The position numbers were made by a program, and so were the translations under genes. The notes beneath the pieces were generated by a model, which saw nothing but the letters and a program-made list of their open reading frames with translations, did not search any database and was not told the origin of the DNA. Positions 15,647-24,253 of a stretch of 64,000 nt of DNA are shown in pieces; within the stretch, counting starts at the first letter, position 1, and each line of letters opens with the position of its first letter. Location: NCBI GenBank assembly GCA_023436205.1, contig JAEZKC010000068.1:76512-140511 (forward strand). Direction: 5' to 3'. The stretch is from Fibrobacterota bacterium. Its GTDB lineage: Bacteria; Fibrobacterota; Chitinivibrionia; Chitinivibrionales; Chitinispirillaceae.

Positions 15647-18079
15647 AAATTTGTTCACCGCAATGATTAGAGTCACTAGCGCACTGATAAATCCGGTAAT
15701 TTTGAAGGCGGCATCAGCCGTATCCACAAAAAGTCTGTGCGGATTCGTATAGCGGATTTTTGCAGGAACTACAACTGCATCACCCGGTTCCAGCCGAATA
15801 GATTCGATTCGGGTGCTTTTGCTGGTGATAATGCTGCCATTGGCCTTAATCACATACATGTGCTTCTTGTCTGCGTTCTCTTTAAGACCACCGGCAATCT
15901 CCAGATAATGGGCAGCTACCGGATTTGTTTCTTCATAACGGAAGGTGGCCGGATTGAACACCTCTCCAAGAACTGAAACGGTATTAAGGTTTCTGGGGAT
16001 GAACAGACTGTCCCGGTTCTCCAAGGAAAAGTTCGAATAATTTTTTTCGTCAGTCATATCGATGACAACCCGTCCAATAGCCTCATTGGCACTAAGCTTT
16101 TCCTTGAGAAGCATCTGCTGTTCAAGAAGTGCCGATGCATCAGCATTGGCGGTGACAGCCAGTTCTGCAGAAAGACGCAGTATATCCGTTTCAAGCTGCT
16201 TTGTGTAATCGGCAAGTCTTCTCTGCTCAAGATCCTTCACCGACTTGCGGGTAAAGAGTGCGGCCGACAGGTGGGCATCGGCTTTAAACCCCCCGGCCCT
16301 CTTGATAAGGTCTCCCAGAGTTTCTCCTTCAAAGATGACATAGGTTCCGGGATAGACAACTTGACCTCTGAGCTCAACCTGTCTTTCGTCCTCCCAGCCT
16401 TTTCTGCTCCTGATGTAAACCCGGTCCCCCCTCATCAGCACCTTGTTGTTGTCCGGGTCATCCTGCATGGCCCCCTCGGTAGAAAAATCGATTTTATCGG
16501 TAGTCACCCGCTCACTGGACATCTGTCTTCTATAGAGTTCGCCCCGCTGAGGACTCGCCTCATCACTCAAACCTCCCGCCTGCAGAATAAGATCCCTTAC
16601 GGTCATATTATCCAGCAATTTGTATTTGCCCGGAGTAGTAACTGCACCATCGATACTTACCGATCGGTCGGGATTGAAAAAGTCTTTATGATAGATAATA
16701 ATCTCATCCTGTTCCTGAAGGATCAGGTTGTCTTTGGAATCTTCAGACTCAAGTGCATTGTGAAGGTTAAAAGGGACAATTCTTTCCAGGTAGGATGGCG
16801 GAGTTTTGCGCACTACAACGGCATATTCAAAGTAGGTTTCAGGCAACAGTGCCTGGTAGTCGGGAATAAGATCCCTGATTCGTTGCTTGTCCTTAAACTC
16901 ATATTTGCCAGGTCTGAGCACATTTCCACGGAGATACACCGCATTTTGGGTTTTTGTAAGAACGGGAAATACTTTCACCACATCACCATCAACAATCTGA
17001 AAATCAGGCATTGACATTTTGGCAGAATCGATATCCAGGATCACCTGATATTTGTTTTGGTAATACCTTTCTACTTGAATGCGGTTGGTCCAGGCTGATG
17101 GACTTAAACCTCCAGCCAGATCAAGCACTTCCGACAGTTTAGCCGGTCCTTTCAGCTCATAGAGAGCGCTTCTTCTCACATTTCCCGCCACAGCAACCAT
17201 CTCTTTAGTGATAGGAACAAGGATCACATCACCCGACTGCAGTCTCAGCCCGGATTTGTCATTTCCGGACAGCAGAAAATCATAAAAATCGACATTGGCT
17301 ATCAGTTTTCCATTACGTTTAAGCTGGATATGTCGTAATGACCCCTGTTTAGTGATTCCCCCAGCAGTGAACAGTGCATTGGTTACATTACTGAACGGAT
17401 TCACGGTGTGAAATCCGGGTGATTTCACTTCACCGACAATATACACCCCGATAGGCCTAAGCTCCCCCATGGAAACTGAAACATTGACCCCCTCTATACT
17501 CCCCAGCCTCTCTCCCAAAGAACGCTGAAGAGAGGAAAATGACTGTCCGGCCACGGATACCGGACCTATTCGCGGTATGTCGATGGTTCCTTCTCTGGTT
17601 ATCTTGAGGTCATAATTTTCGTTTATTCTTCCCCAGAGATGAATTTTTATTTCATCACCAGCCCTCACCGGATAATCCATTGGTACATTGCTCATATCTC
17701 CGGCGGAGAAACTTTGTGCGGCTGATTGGGAGAACACATCGTAACCATAAACCTGGAGGGTGGAAAGAATGCTGTCCGGAAGAATATTTACCCCTTTGAG
17801 CATCTTTTCGTAGATGGAAAACTCGGAAGTACTGTCCTGTTTGTATCTGACAGTAGTATCTCTTAGTGAATCGAGTGAATCGGATTTCATGGATGAATAG
17901 AGTTCAAGGGAATCCTTGATCCCCCGGCTCTTTAAAAACCGGTTCATTTGAATTGAAATTCCCTCATTCTGAGCACTTTTCTGCATCTGGCGAAGAACCT
18001 CGGGTGAAACGGATTGCTGCGCTGAGAGAGAAAAAAGGGACAGAAAAACAACCGTAACCGAAAAACGGGAAAACATCAT
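15644..18079 (-). CDS. Polysaccharide export protein with tandem SLBB domains (Wza-like)
   Basis: An 811-residue envelope protein. Residues 1-22 form a signal peptide (MMFSRFSVTVVFLSLFSLSAQ). A helical region follows, then the Poly_export domain (about 125-205, VRAGDEIKIHLWGRINENYDL), and at least five SLBB blocks recognisable by a GEV-x-x-PG or GNV-x-x-PG turn (VYIVGEVKSPGFHTV, VYLRGNVLRPGKYEF, VSIDGAVTTPGKYKL, VELRGQVVYPGTYVI, VSVLGEVFNPATFRY). A coiled stretch is present at about 610-660, and a C-terminal hydrophobic helix at about 785-811. These form the translocon for capsule or exopolysaccharide across the outer membrane. The start ATG overlaps the stop of the sugar dehydrogenase by one base. 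No Wzc kinase or polymerase is in the window. Confidence 0.9.
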   Translation of the reverse strand: MMFSRFSVTVVFLSLFSLSAQQSVSPEVLRQMQKSAQNEGISIQMNRFLKSRGIKDSLELYSSMKSDSLDSLRDTTVRYKQDSTSEFSIYEKMLKGVNILPDSILSTLQVYGYDVFSQSAAQSFSAGDMSNVPMDYPVRAGDEIKIHLWGRINENYDLKITREGTIDIPRIGPVSVAGQSFSSLQRSLGERLGSIEGVNVSVSMGELRPIGVYIVGEVKSPGFHTVNPFSNVTNALFTAGGITKQGSLRHIQLKRNGKLIANVDFYDFLLSGNDKSGLRLQSGDVILVPITKEMVAVAGNVRRSALYELKGPAKLSEVLDLAGGLSPSAWTNRIQVERYYQNKYQVILDIDSAKMSMPDFQIVDGDVVKVFPVLTKTQNAVYLRGNVLRPGKYEFKDKQRIRDLIPDYQALLPETYFEYAVVVRKTPPSYLERIVPFNLHNALESEDSKDNLILQEQDEIIIYHKDFFNPDRSVSIDGAVTTPGKYKLLDNMTVRDLILQAGGLSDEASPQRGELYRRQMSSERVTTDKIDFSTEGAMQDDPDNNKVLMRGDRVYIRSRKGWEDERQVELRGQVVYPGTYVIFEGETLGDLIKRAGGFKADAHLSAALFTRKSVKDLEQRRLADYTKQLETDILRLSAELAVTANADASALLEQQMLLKEKLSANEAIGRVVIDMTDEKNYSNFSLENRDSLFIPRNLNTVSVLGEVFNPATFRYEETNPVAAHYLEIAGGLKENADKKHMYVIKANGSIITSKSTRIESIRLEPGDAVVVPAKIRYTNPHRLFVDTADAAFKITGFISALVTLIIAVNKF

Positions 18080-19317
18080 CAGGAAACCGCCTGCTTTATA
18101 TCGTAAAAAATGCCATTGTTTACCAGACATGATTTCAGCTCATTGGGATCTTTAAGAAATTGAGCATGCTTCACTGCCAGAATAACAGCTTCGTAGTTGC
18201 CGGGTTTGGGGGAAGCAATAAGATCCATCCCGTATTCCTCTTTGACCTCCGCGGGATCGGCAACCGGATCCCAGATATCGGTGCGCACGCCGAAGTCATT
18301 GAGTTCCTTAATGATATCTATAACTTTAGAGTTTCGGATATCCGGCACGTTTTCTTTGAATGTTATCCCCAGAATGAGAACCCGGCCATCCATTACCTTC
18401 AACTTGTGATGAATCATCTTCTTTATAAGTTCACGGGCAAAATAGCGACCCATCGCGTCGTTAATGCGCCTTCCGGCCATGATAATTTGAGGGTGATGAC
18501 CGATTTCCTCTGCTTTGTAGGCCAGATAGTAGGGATCGACCCCGATGCAGTGACCACCCACCAGACCGGGTTCAAAATGCAGGAAGTTCCATTTGGTTCC
18601 GGCGGCTTCCAGTACATCCCTGGTGCTGATCTTCATCTTGTCGAAAATGATACGCAGCTCATTCATGAGAGCAATGTTTATATCACGCTGAGTATTTTCA
18701 ATGACTTTGGCCGCCTCGGCAACCTTAATGGAAGGTGCTTTGTGAACACCGGCTTTCACTGCGGCACTGTAAACCTGAGCAACTTTATCCAGCGTTTCTT
18801 CAGTATCGCCAGAGACGATTTTTTTAATGGTGGAAACGGTATGGACCTTGTCTCCCGGATTTATTCTTTCAGGAGAGTAGCCCACAAAGAAATCCTGCTT
18901 CCATTTCATTCCCGAGGTTTTTTCCAGTACCGGTACGCATTCATCTTCGGTAACACCGGGATAAACCGTTGATTCATAAACCACTACAGCACCGCGCTGC
19001 AGATTTGCTCCCACCGTTTCTGAAGAGCGATACAGGGGTGTGAGGTCGGGATTTTTGTGTTCATCGATAGGCGTGGGGACCGCTACAATGATGAACTCTG
19101 ATTCCTTTATGATTGAAGGCTGATTCGAGAACTGAATGCCACTGTCTCGCAGAGCCTGAGAAGCTACTTCACCATTGGGATCGTGGAAGGTTTTTAACGC
19201 CTTTACCCGACTTTCCCTGATGTCGAAACCAGATACCTGAAAATATTTAGCCAGCTCCACTGCAAGCGGCAGCCCTACATACCCTAACCCTACCACACAG
19301 ATTTTCGGCTTGTACAT
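18079..19317 (-). CDS. UDP-N-acetyl-hexosamine dehydrogenase (TviB/WbpA-type nucleotide sugar dehydrogenase)
   Basis: A 412-residue NAD-dependent enzyme that oxidises C6 of a UDP-sugar twice to the uronate. The start at 19317 follows AGAGGA; the open frame begins at 19377. N-terminal Rossmann fold: VVGLGYVGLPLAVELA. Central helix: VAEAAKVIENTQRDINIALMNEL. Active-site loop: GLVGGHCIGVDPYYLAYKAEEIG, where the Cys is the catalytic nucleophile. C-terminal UDP-binding domain: LILGITFKENVPDIRNSKVIDII. GGHCIGVDPYYL with LAYKA is closer to the GalNAc/ManNAc-type dehydrogenases than to UDP-glucose dehydrogenase. It supplies uronic acids for the polysaccharide exported by the next gene. Confidence 0.9.
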   Translation of the reverse strand: MYKPKICVVGLGYVGLPLAVELAKYFQVSGFDIRESRVKALKTFHDPNGEVASQALRDSGIQFSNQPSIIKESEFIIVAVPTPIDEHKNPDLTPLYRSSETVGANLQRGAVVVYESTVYPGVTEDECVPVLEKTSGMKWKQDFFVGYSPERINPGDKVHTVSTIKKIVSGDTEETLDKVAQVYSAAVKAGVHKAPSIKVAEAAKVIENTQRDINIALMNELRIIFDKMKISTRDVLEAAGTKWNFLHFEPGLVGGHCIGVDPYYLAYKAEEIGHHPQIIMAGRRINDAMGRYFARELIKKMIHHKLKVMDGRVLILGITFKENVPDIRNSKVIDIIKELNDFGVRTDIWDPVADPAEVKEEYGMDLIASPKPGNYEAVILAVKHAQFLKDPNELKSCLVNNGIFYDIKQAVS

Positions 19318-19476
19318 AGATTCCTCTTCGTTTTGAGTTTCTGAACCGGGATCATGATTTAAGAATCCTACATGCAAGTGTTCTGCCAGACTGATGGCAA
19401 TTCAGAACTCAAAAAACACTTAAGATCAGAAAAAAAATAAGCTGTAAAAGACCCTAAGTATACTAAAAATAACCAC

Positions 19477-20433
19477 TTAACGTCCCTTGCCGCCAAAATA
19501 TTCAAGGTACCACTCCACAAACTTGCCCACTCCCTCCTGCACATCAGTCCGGGGCTCGAAACCAAGGGCTCTCATTTTGGAAATATCGGCAACGGTTGCG
19601 GGCACATCACCAGGCTGCATGGGCAGCATGTTGAGAGTGGCTTTCCTGCCCAGATGTTTCTCAATAACACTAATAAAATCAAGCAGTTCCTCTGCTCTGC
19701 TGTTACCTATATTGTAAAGCTCGTAGGGTCTGGGGTTATCAAGCACTCGGATGATTCCGTCCACCACATCGTCCACATAGGTGAAGTTCCGCTTCATCTT
19801 GCCGTTGTTAAAAACATCGATAGGTTTTCCTTCAAGAATGGAACGGGTAAAGAGAAATAACGCCATATCCGGTCTGCCCCATGGTCCGTAAACAGTAAAA
19901 AATCTCAGCCCGGAAGTGGGGATATTGAAAAGATGACTGTAGCAATGGGCCACCAGTTCATTGGATCGTTTGGTGGCTGCGTAAAGCGAAATGGGGTGAT
20001 CAACCGGATCACTTTCACTGAAGGGAAGCTTCGTGTTGGATCCATAAACCGATGAAGAAGATGCGTATACGAAATTGTTCACCTTCTGATGACGAGAGAG
20101 CTCCAGCACGTTAAGAAATCCCTCGTTATTTGATTTCTGGTAGGCGAAAGGATGAGTAAGAGAGTATCTGACTCCAGCCTGTGCAGCCAAATGACAGACT
20201 CTGTCGGGACTGTATTTGTTGAATACCACACTGACTTCCTCTAAATTACACAGGTCGATTCTGTGGAAATGAAAGCCCGGATAGCGACTGAGTATCTCTA
20301 ATCGTTTCTCTTTGAGTGCCGGATCATAATAGTTGTTCACTGCATCGATTCCGGCCACTTCATGACCCTTTTCAAGCAGGGTCTTAGTAAGGTGAAAACC
20401 GATAAAACCGGCATTTCCGGTTACCAAGATCAT
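19477..20433 (-). CDS. NAD-dependent epimerase (UDP-glucuronate 4-epimerase type)
   Basis: A 318-residue short-chain epimerase. MILVTGNAGFIGFHLTKTLL is the NAD-binding glycine motif (GxxGxxG). ASSSSVYG gives the catalytic Ser, and YAATKRSNE the Tyr-x-x-x-Lys pair. GLRFFTVYGPWGRPDMALFLFT is the strongly conserved block of UDP-glucuronate 4-epimerases. Product: UDP-galacturonate or a related sugar for surface polysaccharide. The ATG overlaps the stop of the ABC ATPase gene by 4 nt, so it is translationally coupled. A gap of about 160 bp separates it from the dehydrogenase downstream. Confidence 0.9.
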   Translation of the reverse strand: MILVTGNAGFIGFHLTKTLLEKGHEVAGIDAVNNYYDPALKEKRLEILSRYPGFHFHRIDLCNLEEVSVVFNKYSPDRVCHLAAQAGVRYSLTHPFAYQKSNNEGFLNVLELSRHQKVNNFVYASSSSVYGSNTKLPFSESDPVDHPISLYAATKRSNELVAHCYSHLFNIPTSGLRFFTVYGPWGRPDMALFLFTRSILEGKPIDVFNNGKMKRNFTYVDDVVDGIIRVLDNPRPYELYNIGNSRAEELLDFISVIEKHLGRKATLNMLPMQPGDVPATVADISKMRALGFEPRTDVQEGVGKFVEWYLEYFGGKGR

Positions 20434-21128
20434 AGGGCAGCTCCAGTAAATTTGGGTTTTAAGGTGTTGTCTCCGCCCCTGATGAGTGCGCCTCGTGACA
20501 ATTCAATCGTGCGATAATGATAAGGGGCGATAAGGTTCATATCGTGAGTGGCCATAATGACCGTAGTTCCCCAGGAGTTGATGGTCTGGAGAAGATCGAA
20601 AATTTCTTTGGATACGGCATTGTCAAGGTTGCCGGTAGGCTCATCTGCCAAAAGAATCCAGGGTTCATTCACTATAGCCCGTGCTATGCACACTCTCTGT
20701 TGCTCACCGCCTGACAGCTGGTTGGGGAAATTTGAACACTTATGACTCAGCCCGGTGTGAGCAAGCACCCTGAAAACCTTGCGCTTCACTTCCCTCTCTG
20801 AAACACCGGTGACTCGAAGAGAGAATGCCACGTTTTCGAACACGTTACGGTCGTGGAGGAGTCTGAAATCCTGAAATACAATCCCCAGTTTTCGCCGGAG
20901 AAAGGGAAGATCCTTATGGCGGACTATCTTGGAATCGAATCCGCACACGAGTACCTGGCCCTTGGAAGGTTTTTCTTCCATGTATATATGTTTGAGCAAT
21001 GTGGTCTTTCCGGCACCGCTGGCGCCGATCAAAAAAACGAATTCAGCCTTGTCGATAAAAAACGACAATTGATCCAGCGCACGGAATCCCCCCTCGTATT
21101 CTTTGGATACATGGGAAAACTGAATCAT
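20430..21128 (-). CDS. FtsE-type ABC transporter ATPase without adjacent FtsX
   Basis: A 232-residue ABC ATPase: Walker A GASGAGKTT, Q-loop VFQDFRLL, signature LSGGEQQR, Walker B ILLADEPTGNLD and H-loop ATHDM. The sequence, including SHVSKEYEGGFRALDQLSF and LIGASGAGKTTLLKHIYMEE, is closest to FtsE of the cell-division/peptidoglycan-hydrolase activating FtsEX complex. The true start is the ATG at 21128, overlapping the methyltransferase stop (ATGA). The permease FtsX would normally follow; instead a sugar epimerase does. So either ftsX is elsewhere or the ATPase serves another MacB/FtsX-type partner. Confidence 0.85.
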   Translation of the reverse strand: MIQFSHVSKEYEGGFRALDQLSFFIDKAEFVFLIGASGAGKTTLLKHIYMEEKPSKGQVLVCGFDSKIVRHKDLPFLRRKLGIVFQDFRLLHDRNVFENVAFSLRVTGVSEREVKRKVFRVLAHTGLSHKCSNFPNQLSGGEQQRVCIARAIVNEPWILLADEPTGNLDNAVSKEIFDLLQTINSWGTTVIMATHDMNLIAPYHYRTIELSRGALIRGGDNTLKPKFTGAAL

Positions 21129-21871
21129 CGGGGCCCGCTTTTTCGCAAGAGAAAGTGAATACGTTCCGAACGGGGGGAGTACCTTTTGAAACTGTACCCG
21201 TCCCATATCCCCAGAATATTGAAATGCTCAGCGGGGATCACCTGTTCAATAGCGCTGACCGGGTACACTCGTTGCCGGTGACGCTCTTTGAATTTTTCAA
21301 ATAGGCGGGGGTTTTCATCTGATTGTTTGTAAATAGTGAAATCATTGTGCTGAATGCAGGTGTTATCGTCATAGTAGCTGTGTCGCACAAAACTGAAATC
21401 ACCATAATCTTCAAAGTCGAGGTATTCGCTGAAGTGACGAAGGGAATTGGCTTCTGTAGTGATATCAAAAAGGAAAAGCCCTCCCGGGGAGAGCATCTTT
21501 GCCACTGATTGAAAGAGGACTGCGAAATCGTCGACAGTGCGGAGGTAATTGATTCCGTCGTACAGAAAAAGCACCAGATCAAACTTGGTTTTGACCGGCA
21601 AGAAACGGGCATCGGCTGTACAAACGGGTAAATTGCGGATGCTGTGTGCCTGATGGCACATGGGAAGAGACAGGTCTGATCCGATATAGGAGTATCCCAT
21701 TTTGACCAAGGTGGAACCCAGAACCCCAGTTCCAGCACCCAGTTCAAAAATACGGGGAAATCTGGAGTTGCCGTAACGGGCAACCACTCTTTTTATGAGA
21801 TCAACCCACTCCTCATACTCCACATGACTCATCAGTCGATCATAAATCGGAGCCAGTGCATCGTATTGCAT
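21125..21871 (-). CDS. Class I SAM-dependent methyltransferase
   Basis: A 248-residue soluble enzyme. Motif I is RIFELGAGTGVLGSTLVKMGY (SAM glycine loop), followed by YIGSDLSLPMC (acidic ribose-binding residue), TADARFLPV, and KFDLVLFLYDGINYLRT, the motif IV region. FDIT after LSPGGLFLF replaces motif VI. The pattern, in particular the short Y-D-G-I-N-Y segment, is that of the Methyltransf_25 group, with small-molecule or unknown substrates. I take the ATG at 21871; a TTG at 21883 overlapping the surA stop is an alternative. It is in an operon between surA and the ftsE-like gene. Confidence 0.82.
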   Translation of the reverse strand: MQYDALAPIYDRLMSHVEYEEWVDLIKRVVARYGNSRFPRIFELGAGTGVLGSTLVKMGYSYIGSDLSLPMCHQAHSIRNLPVCTADARFLPVKTKFDLVLFLYDGINYLRTVDDFAVLFQSVAKMLSPGGLFLFDITTEANSLRHFSEYLDFEDYGDFSFVRHSYYDDNTCIQHNDFTIYKQSDENPRLFEKFKERHRQRVYPVSAIEQVIPAEHFNILGIWDGYSFKRYSPRSERIHFLLRKSGPR

Positions 21872-21879
21872 AGTAACCG

Positions 21880-23172
21880 TCAAATCCGAATGTCGATAAA
21901 GGTTTTCTCACGCCACTTGGAAATAGCCTCGATGAGCTTTTTTTGGGCGATTATTTCCTTTGCCTTCTCAGCGATGATAGGGTAATCGTTTTCCAGAGAC
22001 AGCTTGCGGTTTTCAACACGCTCGTTAAGTCTGTAAAGAGAAATCATATCATCTTCCTGCACGGGAATACTGATCTGCCCCGGCTCCAGATCCTTCACCG
22101 CATCCCGCACTGAAGAGCTGATGTCAAGCAGTGAAACCCACCCCAGATTTCCACCCCTGTTTTTGGTTACGTTGTCTGCACTGAGCTTTTTGGCGGTACT
22201 CTCAAATTCCTGGGAAGTTTTGATCGACTGTCGCAATGAATCCAGTCTGGCCTTCACCGTCTCCAGCTGCTTGGCATCCGGTGCCACATTGATGAAAATT
22301 TGTCTGATTTTCACTTTCTGATCACGCTTCTCTATGACCTGAATTATGTGGTAACCAAGCCGCGTTTCAAAGGGTTCGCTGATCTGACCGGGAGTAAGTC
22401 CGAAAGCCCGTTCCTCAAAAGCAAGCTCGGTCGTGGAACCTTTTGATAAATACCCAAGGTCCCCCCCTTCAGCCCCCTCGGGACTTTGTGAGTATTTCTT
22501 GGCCATCTCCTCAAAACTGGCTCCGTTATCGAGTTGCTGCTTTATGGACTTTATTTTTTCGAAAGCTGCCTGCTTGATGGCATCTGATGCGGACAGTTTG
22601 AAACTCAACTTGGAGAGATTTACGCTTTCACCCACCTGAGGAAGACTGTCTCCGTATTCGGAAAAAAACTGCTCCACATCTTTACGATTGACCTTTGTGG
22701 AAAAGTAATAGGTCTGCTGGAGCTTTTGCTTATAAAGCTGCTCTTTAATTGCTCTGCGCGCTTCGCTTTTGAACCGGTGCAGCGTTGTACCCTGGCGCTC
22801 CTGGAGCTCCTTTTCAAGCTGTTCCATAGTTAGATTGTTCTGGTTTAGAATCATGGCGATGTGATTATTGAGAGCATTTTCCACCTCTTCGCTTTTCACG
22901 GAGATAGTGCTGTCCTCCTTGGCCTGAACCAGAAGTACCTTGTTATCAACCAGCTCCTGCAGTATGGAAGGGGACACTTTCTGCAGATCGACAGAGTCGG
23001 GGTCGAGCCCCTGACCGGAAATGCGCATCTGAATGTAAGCATCAAGCTCAGATTTCAGAATGATTTCATCTCCCACCACGGCCACTATACCATCCAGGCG
23101 CTCCTGTGGTGCGGCATATCCCATCATCGCCGCCGCGGCTACCGTAACAGCTGCTACTTGCCAAAGTTTCAC
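21880..23172 (-). CDS. surA: SurA-like periplasmic peptidyl-prolyl isomerase/chaperone
   Basis: A 430-residue exported chaperone with a GTG start 9 nt after AGGAG and a signal peptide ending at MMGYAA. Order follows SurA: N-terminal chaperone segment (RLDGIVAVVGDEIILKSELD, about 25-155), a first parvulin domain (about 180-285; SFEEMAKKYSQSPEGAEGGDLGYLSKG ... FETRLGYHIIQV), a second (about 290-390; RQIFINVAPDA, GGNLGWVSL), and a C-terminal helix. SurA escorts unfolded outer-membrane proteins to the BAM complex. It is the second of two isomerase genes in this operon. Confidence 0.9.
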   Translation of the reverse strand: MKLWQVAAVTVAAAAMMGYAAPQERLDGIVAVVGDEIILKSELDAYIQMRISGQGLDPDSVDLQKVSPSILQELVDNKVLLVQAKEDSTISVKSEEVENALNNHIAMILNQNNLTMEQLEKELQERQGTTLHRFKSEARRAIKEQLYKQKLQQTYYFSTKVNRKDVEQFFSEYGDSLPQVGESVNLSKLSFKLSASDAIKQAAFEKIKSIKQQLDNGASFEEMAKKYSQSPEGAEGGDLGYLSKGSTTELAFEERAFGLTPGQISEPFETRLGYHIIQVIEKRDQKVKIRQIFINVAPDAKQLETVKARLDSLRQSIKTSQEFESTAKKLSADNVTKNRGGNLGWVSLLDISSSVRDAVKDLEPGQISIPVQEDDMISLYRLNERVENRKLSLENDYPIIAEKAKEIIAQKKLIEAISKWREKTFIDIRI

Positions 23173-23231
23173 TTCAGATTCTCCTAGGGTTGTTAAAACA
23201 AATCATAATTCATGCCCCGCTATCTAATCCC

Positions 23232-24110
23232 TCAGCGCTCAACGGTTGCAGGTGTGCTACTGTCCACCGGCTTGTCCGATCCGGGGATAAGATCAAAATT
23301 GAACTCTACATCGGTTTTAAGGCGCAGTTCAGAGATCAGTTTCTCCACCTCACCCTTTTGAGTGACATTGGACAGCTGACTGACAATCTTGTCACGCACC
23401 TCTTCTTCAGTGGCAATCCCACCCTTTTCAAACTTGCTGATTAATCTTAAAATATGATACCCCTCCTCGGTTTTTACCGGACCGATTATGGAGGGTACGG
23501 ATGCTGCGGAAATAGCCTGCCTCAGAATAGGGGGAATCGCCTCAAGAACTACAAACGGAGTGCTCGCCACATCTCCCGAAGGGTACTTTGAACGGGATAC
23601 GACCAGGTCCTGAAAGTTTTCCGGCGTGGCAATCCGACGTATCTCCTGAGCTTCAGAAGCATCATCCACTACAATTTCATAATATTTGACCACATTCTGT
23701 TCCCGGACAAACAACTGCTTGTTTTTCTGGTAGTAATCAGAAATGGCGTTGTCGCTTACAGCAGAACTGTTTTCAGCCGAACAGCGGTTTATCATTTCGG
23801 CACTCAGAAGATCCTTTTTCATTTTTTCCAGCCGGGATTTGATTTCCTTCTCCTTGTCTACTTTTCGCCGGAGCGCTTCCTGATAAAGAAGTTCTGTACT
23901 GATCCACTGCCGCACGTAATTTGCATTCTGCTCGTGAGTTATAAGTTCACTGTACTCGGCGGGAATGCTGTTGTACAGATCGTCCAGAGTCAGAACTGCA
24001 TCACCCACTCTGGCTATAACCGGACTGGATGGCTTGGAAGAGCAGACCACCAGCACCATCACTGAACAGAGTAATACGACCGGGATCAAACGATATTTTT
24101 GGAAGGACAT
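23232..24110 (-). CDS. PpiC-type peptidyl-prolyl cis-trans isomerase lipoprotein
   Basis: A 292-residue protein. Using the ATG at 24110, the N-terminus is a lipoprotein signal (IPVVLLCSVMVLVVCSSKP) with Cys after LVV. The N-terminal SurA_N-like helices (ARVGDAVLTLDDLYNSIP) are followed by one rotamase domain (about 150-250) with KYYEIVVDDASEAQEI, YPSGDVASTPFVVL and GPVKTEEGYHILRLISK. The C-terminus is charged. It resembles PrsA-like lipoproteins of FCB bacteria that assist folding outside the inner membrane. It precedes surA with 59 bp between, so they are likely co-transcribed. Confidence 0.85.
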   Translation of the reverse strand: MSFQKYRLIPVVLLCSVMVLVVCSSKPSSPVIARVGDAVLTLDDLYNSIPAEYSELITHEQNANYVRQWISTELLYQEALRRKVDKEKEIKSRLEKMKKDLLSAEMINRCSAENSSAVSDNAISDYYQKNKQLFVREQNVVKYYEIVVDDASEAQEIRRIATPENFQDLVVSRSKYPSGDVASTPFVVLEAIPPILRQAISAASVPSIIGPVKTEEGYHILRLISKFEKGGIATEEEVRDKIVSQLSNVTQKGEVEKLISELRLKTDVEFNFDLIPGSDKPVDSSTPATVER

Positions 24111-24157
24111 GAGAGCCTTTCTTAAACAGCAAATGCCGCTATCTGTCAAAAATCAAG

Positions 24158-24206
24158 AGAGCCGATGTTAATGATGTGCGCCAGGGAAACTTAACCTAAC
24201 GGCTCT
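24158..24206 (-). terminator. Long-loop hairpin between mfd and ppiC
   Basis: On the minus strand AGAGCCG pairs with CGGCTCT around a 35-nt loop, and CTTGATTTTTG follows. It is a weak terminator or attenuator that could separate mfd from the chaperone/polysaccharide operon. Confidence 0.4.
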
Positions 24207-24253
24207 GTATCACATTATATAAAGATAAATGATGCTCTGCCCTAAAATCCAAG

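Noticed and set aside
16271..17014. A 247-residue plus-strand open frame opposite the SLBB exporter
   Set aside because: Antisense shadow of a long conserved gene, with no ribosome binding site and no family features.
18160..18972. A 270-residue plus-strand open frame opposite the sugar dehydrogenase
   Set aside because: It is a shadow of the strongly conserved minus-strand enzyme; composition is His/Asn-rich and no family pattern is seen.
20430..21128. A lipoprotein-release ATPase (LolD) instead of FtsE
   Set aside because: Sequence blocks around Walker A and the H-loop fit FtsE better and no LolC/E permease is nearby, although LolD cannot be fully excluded.
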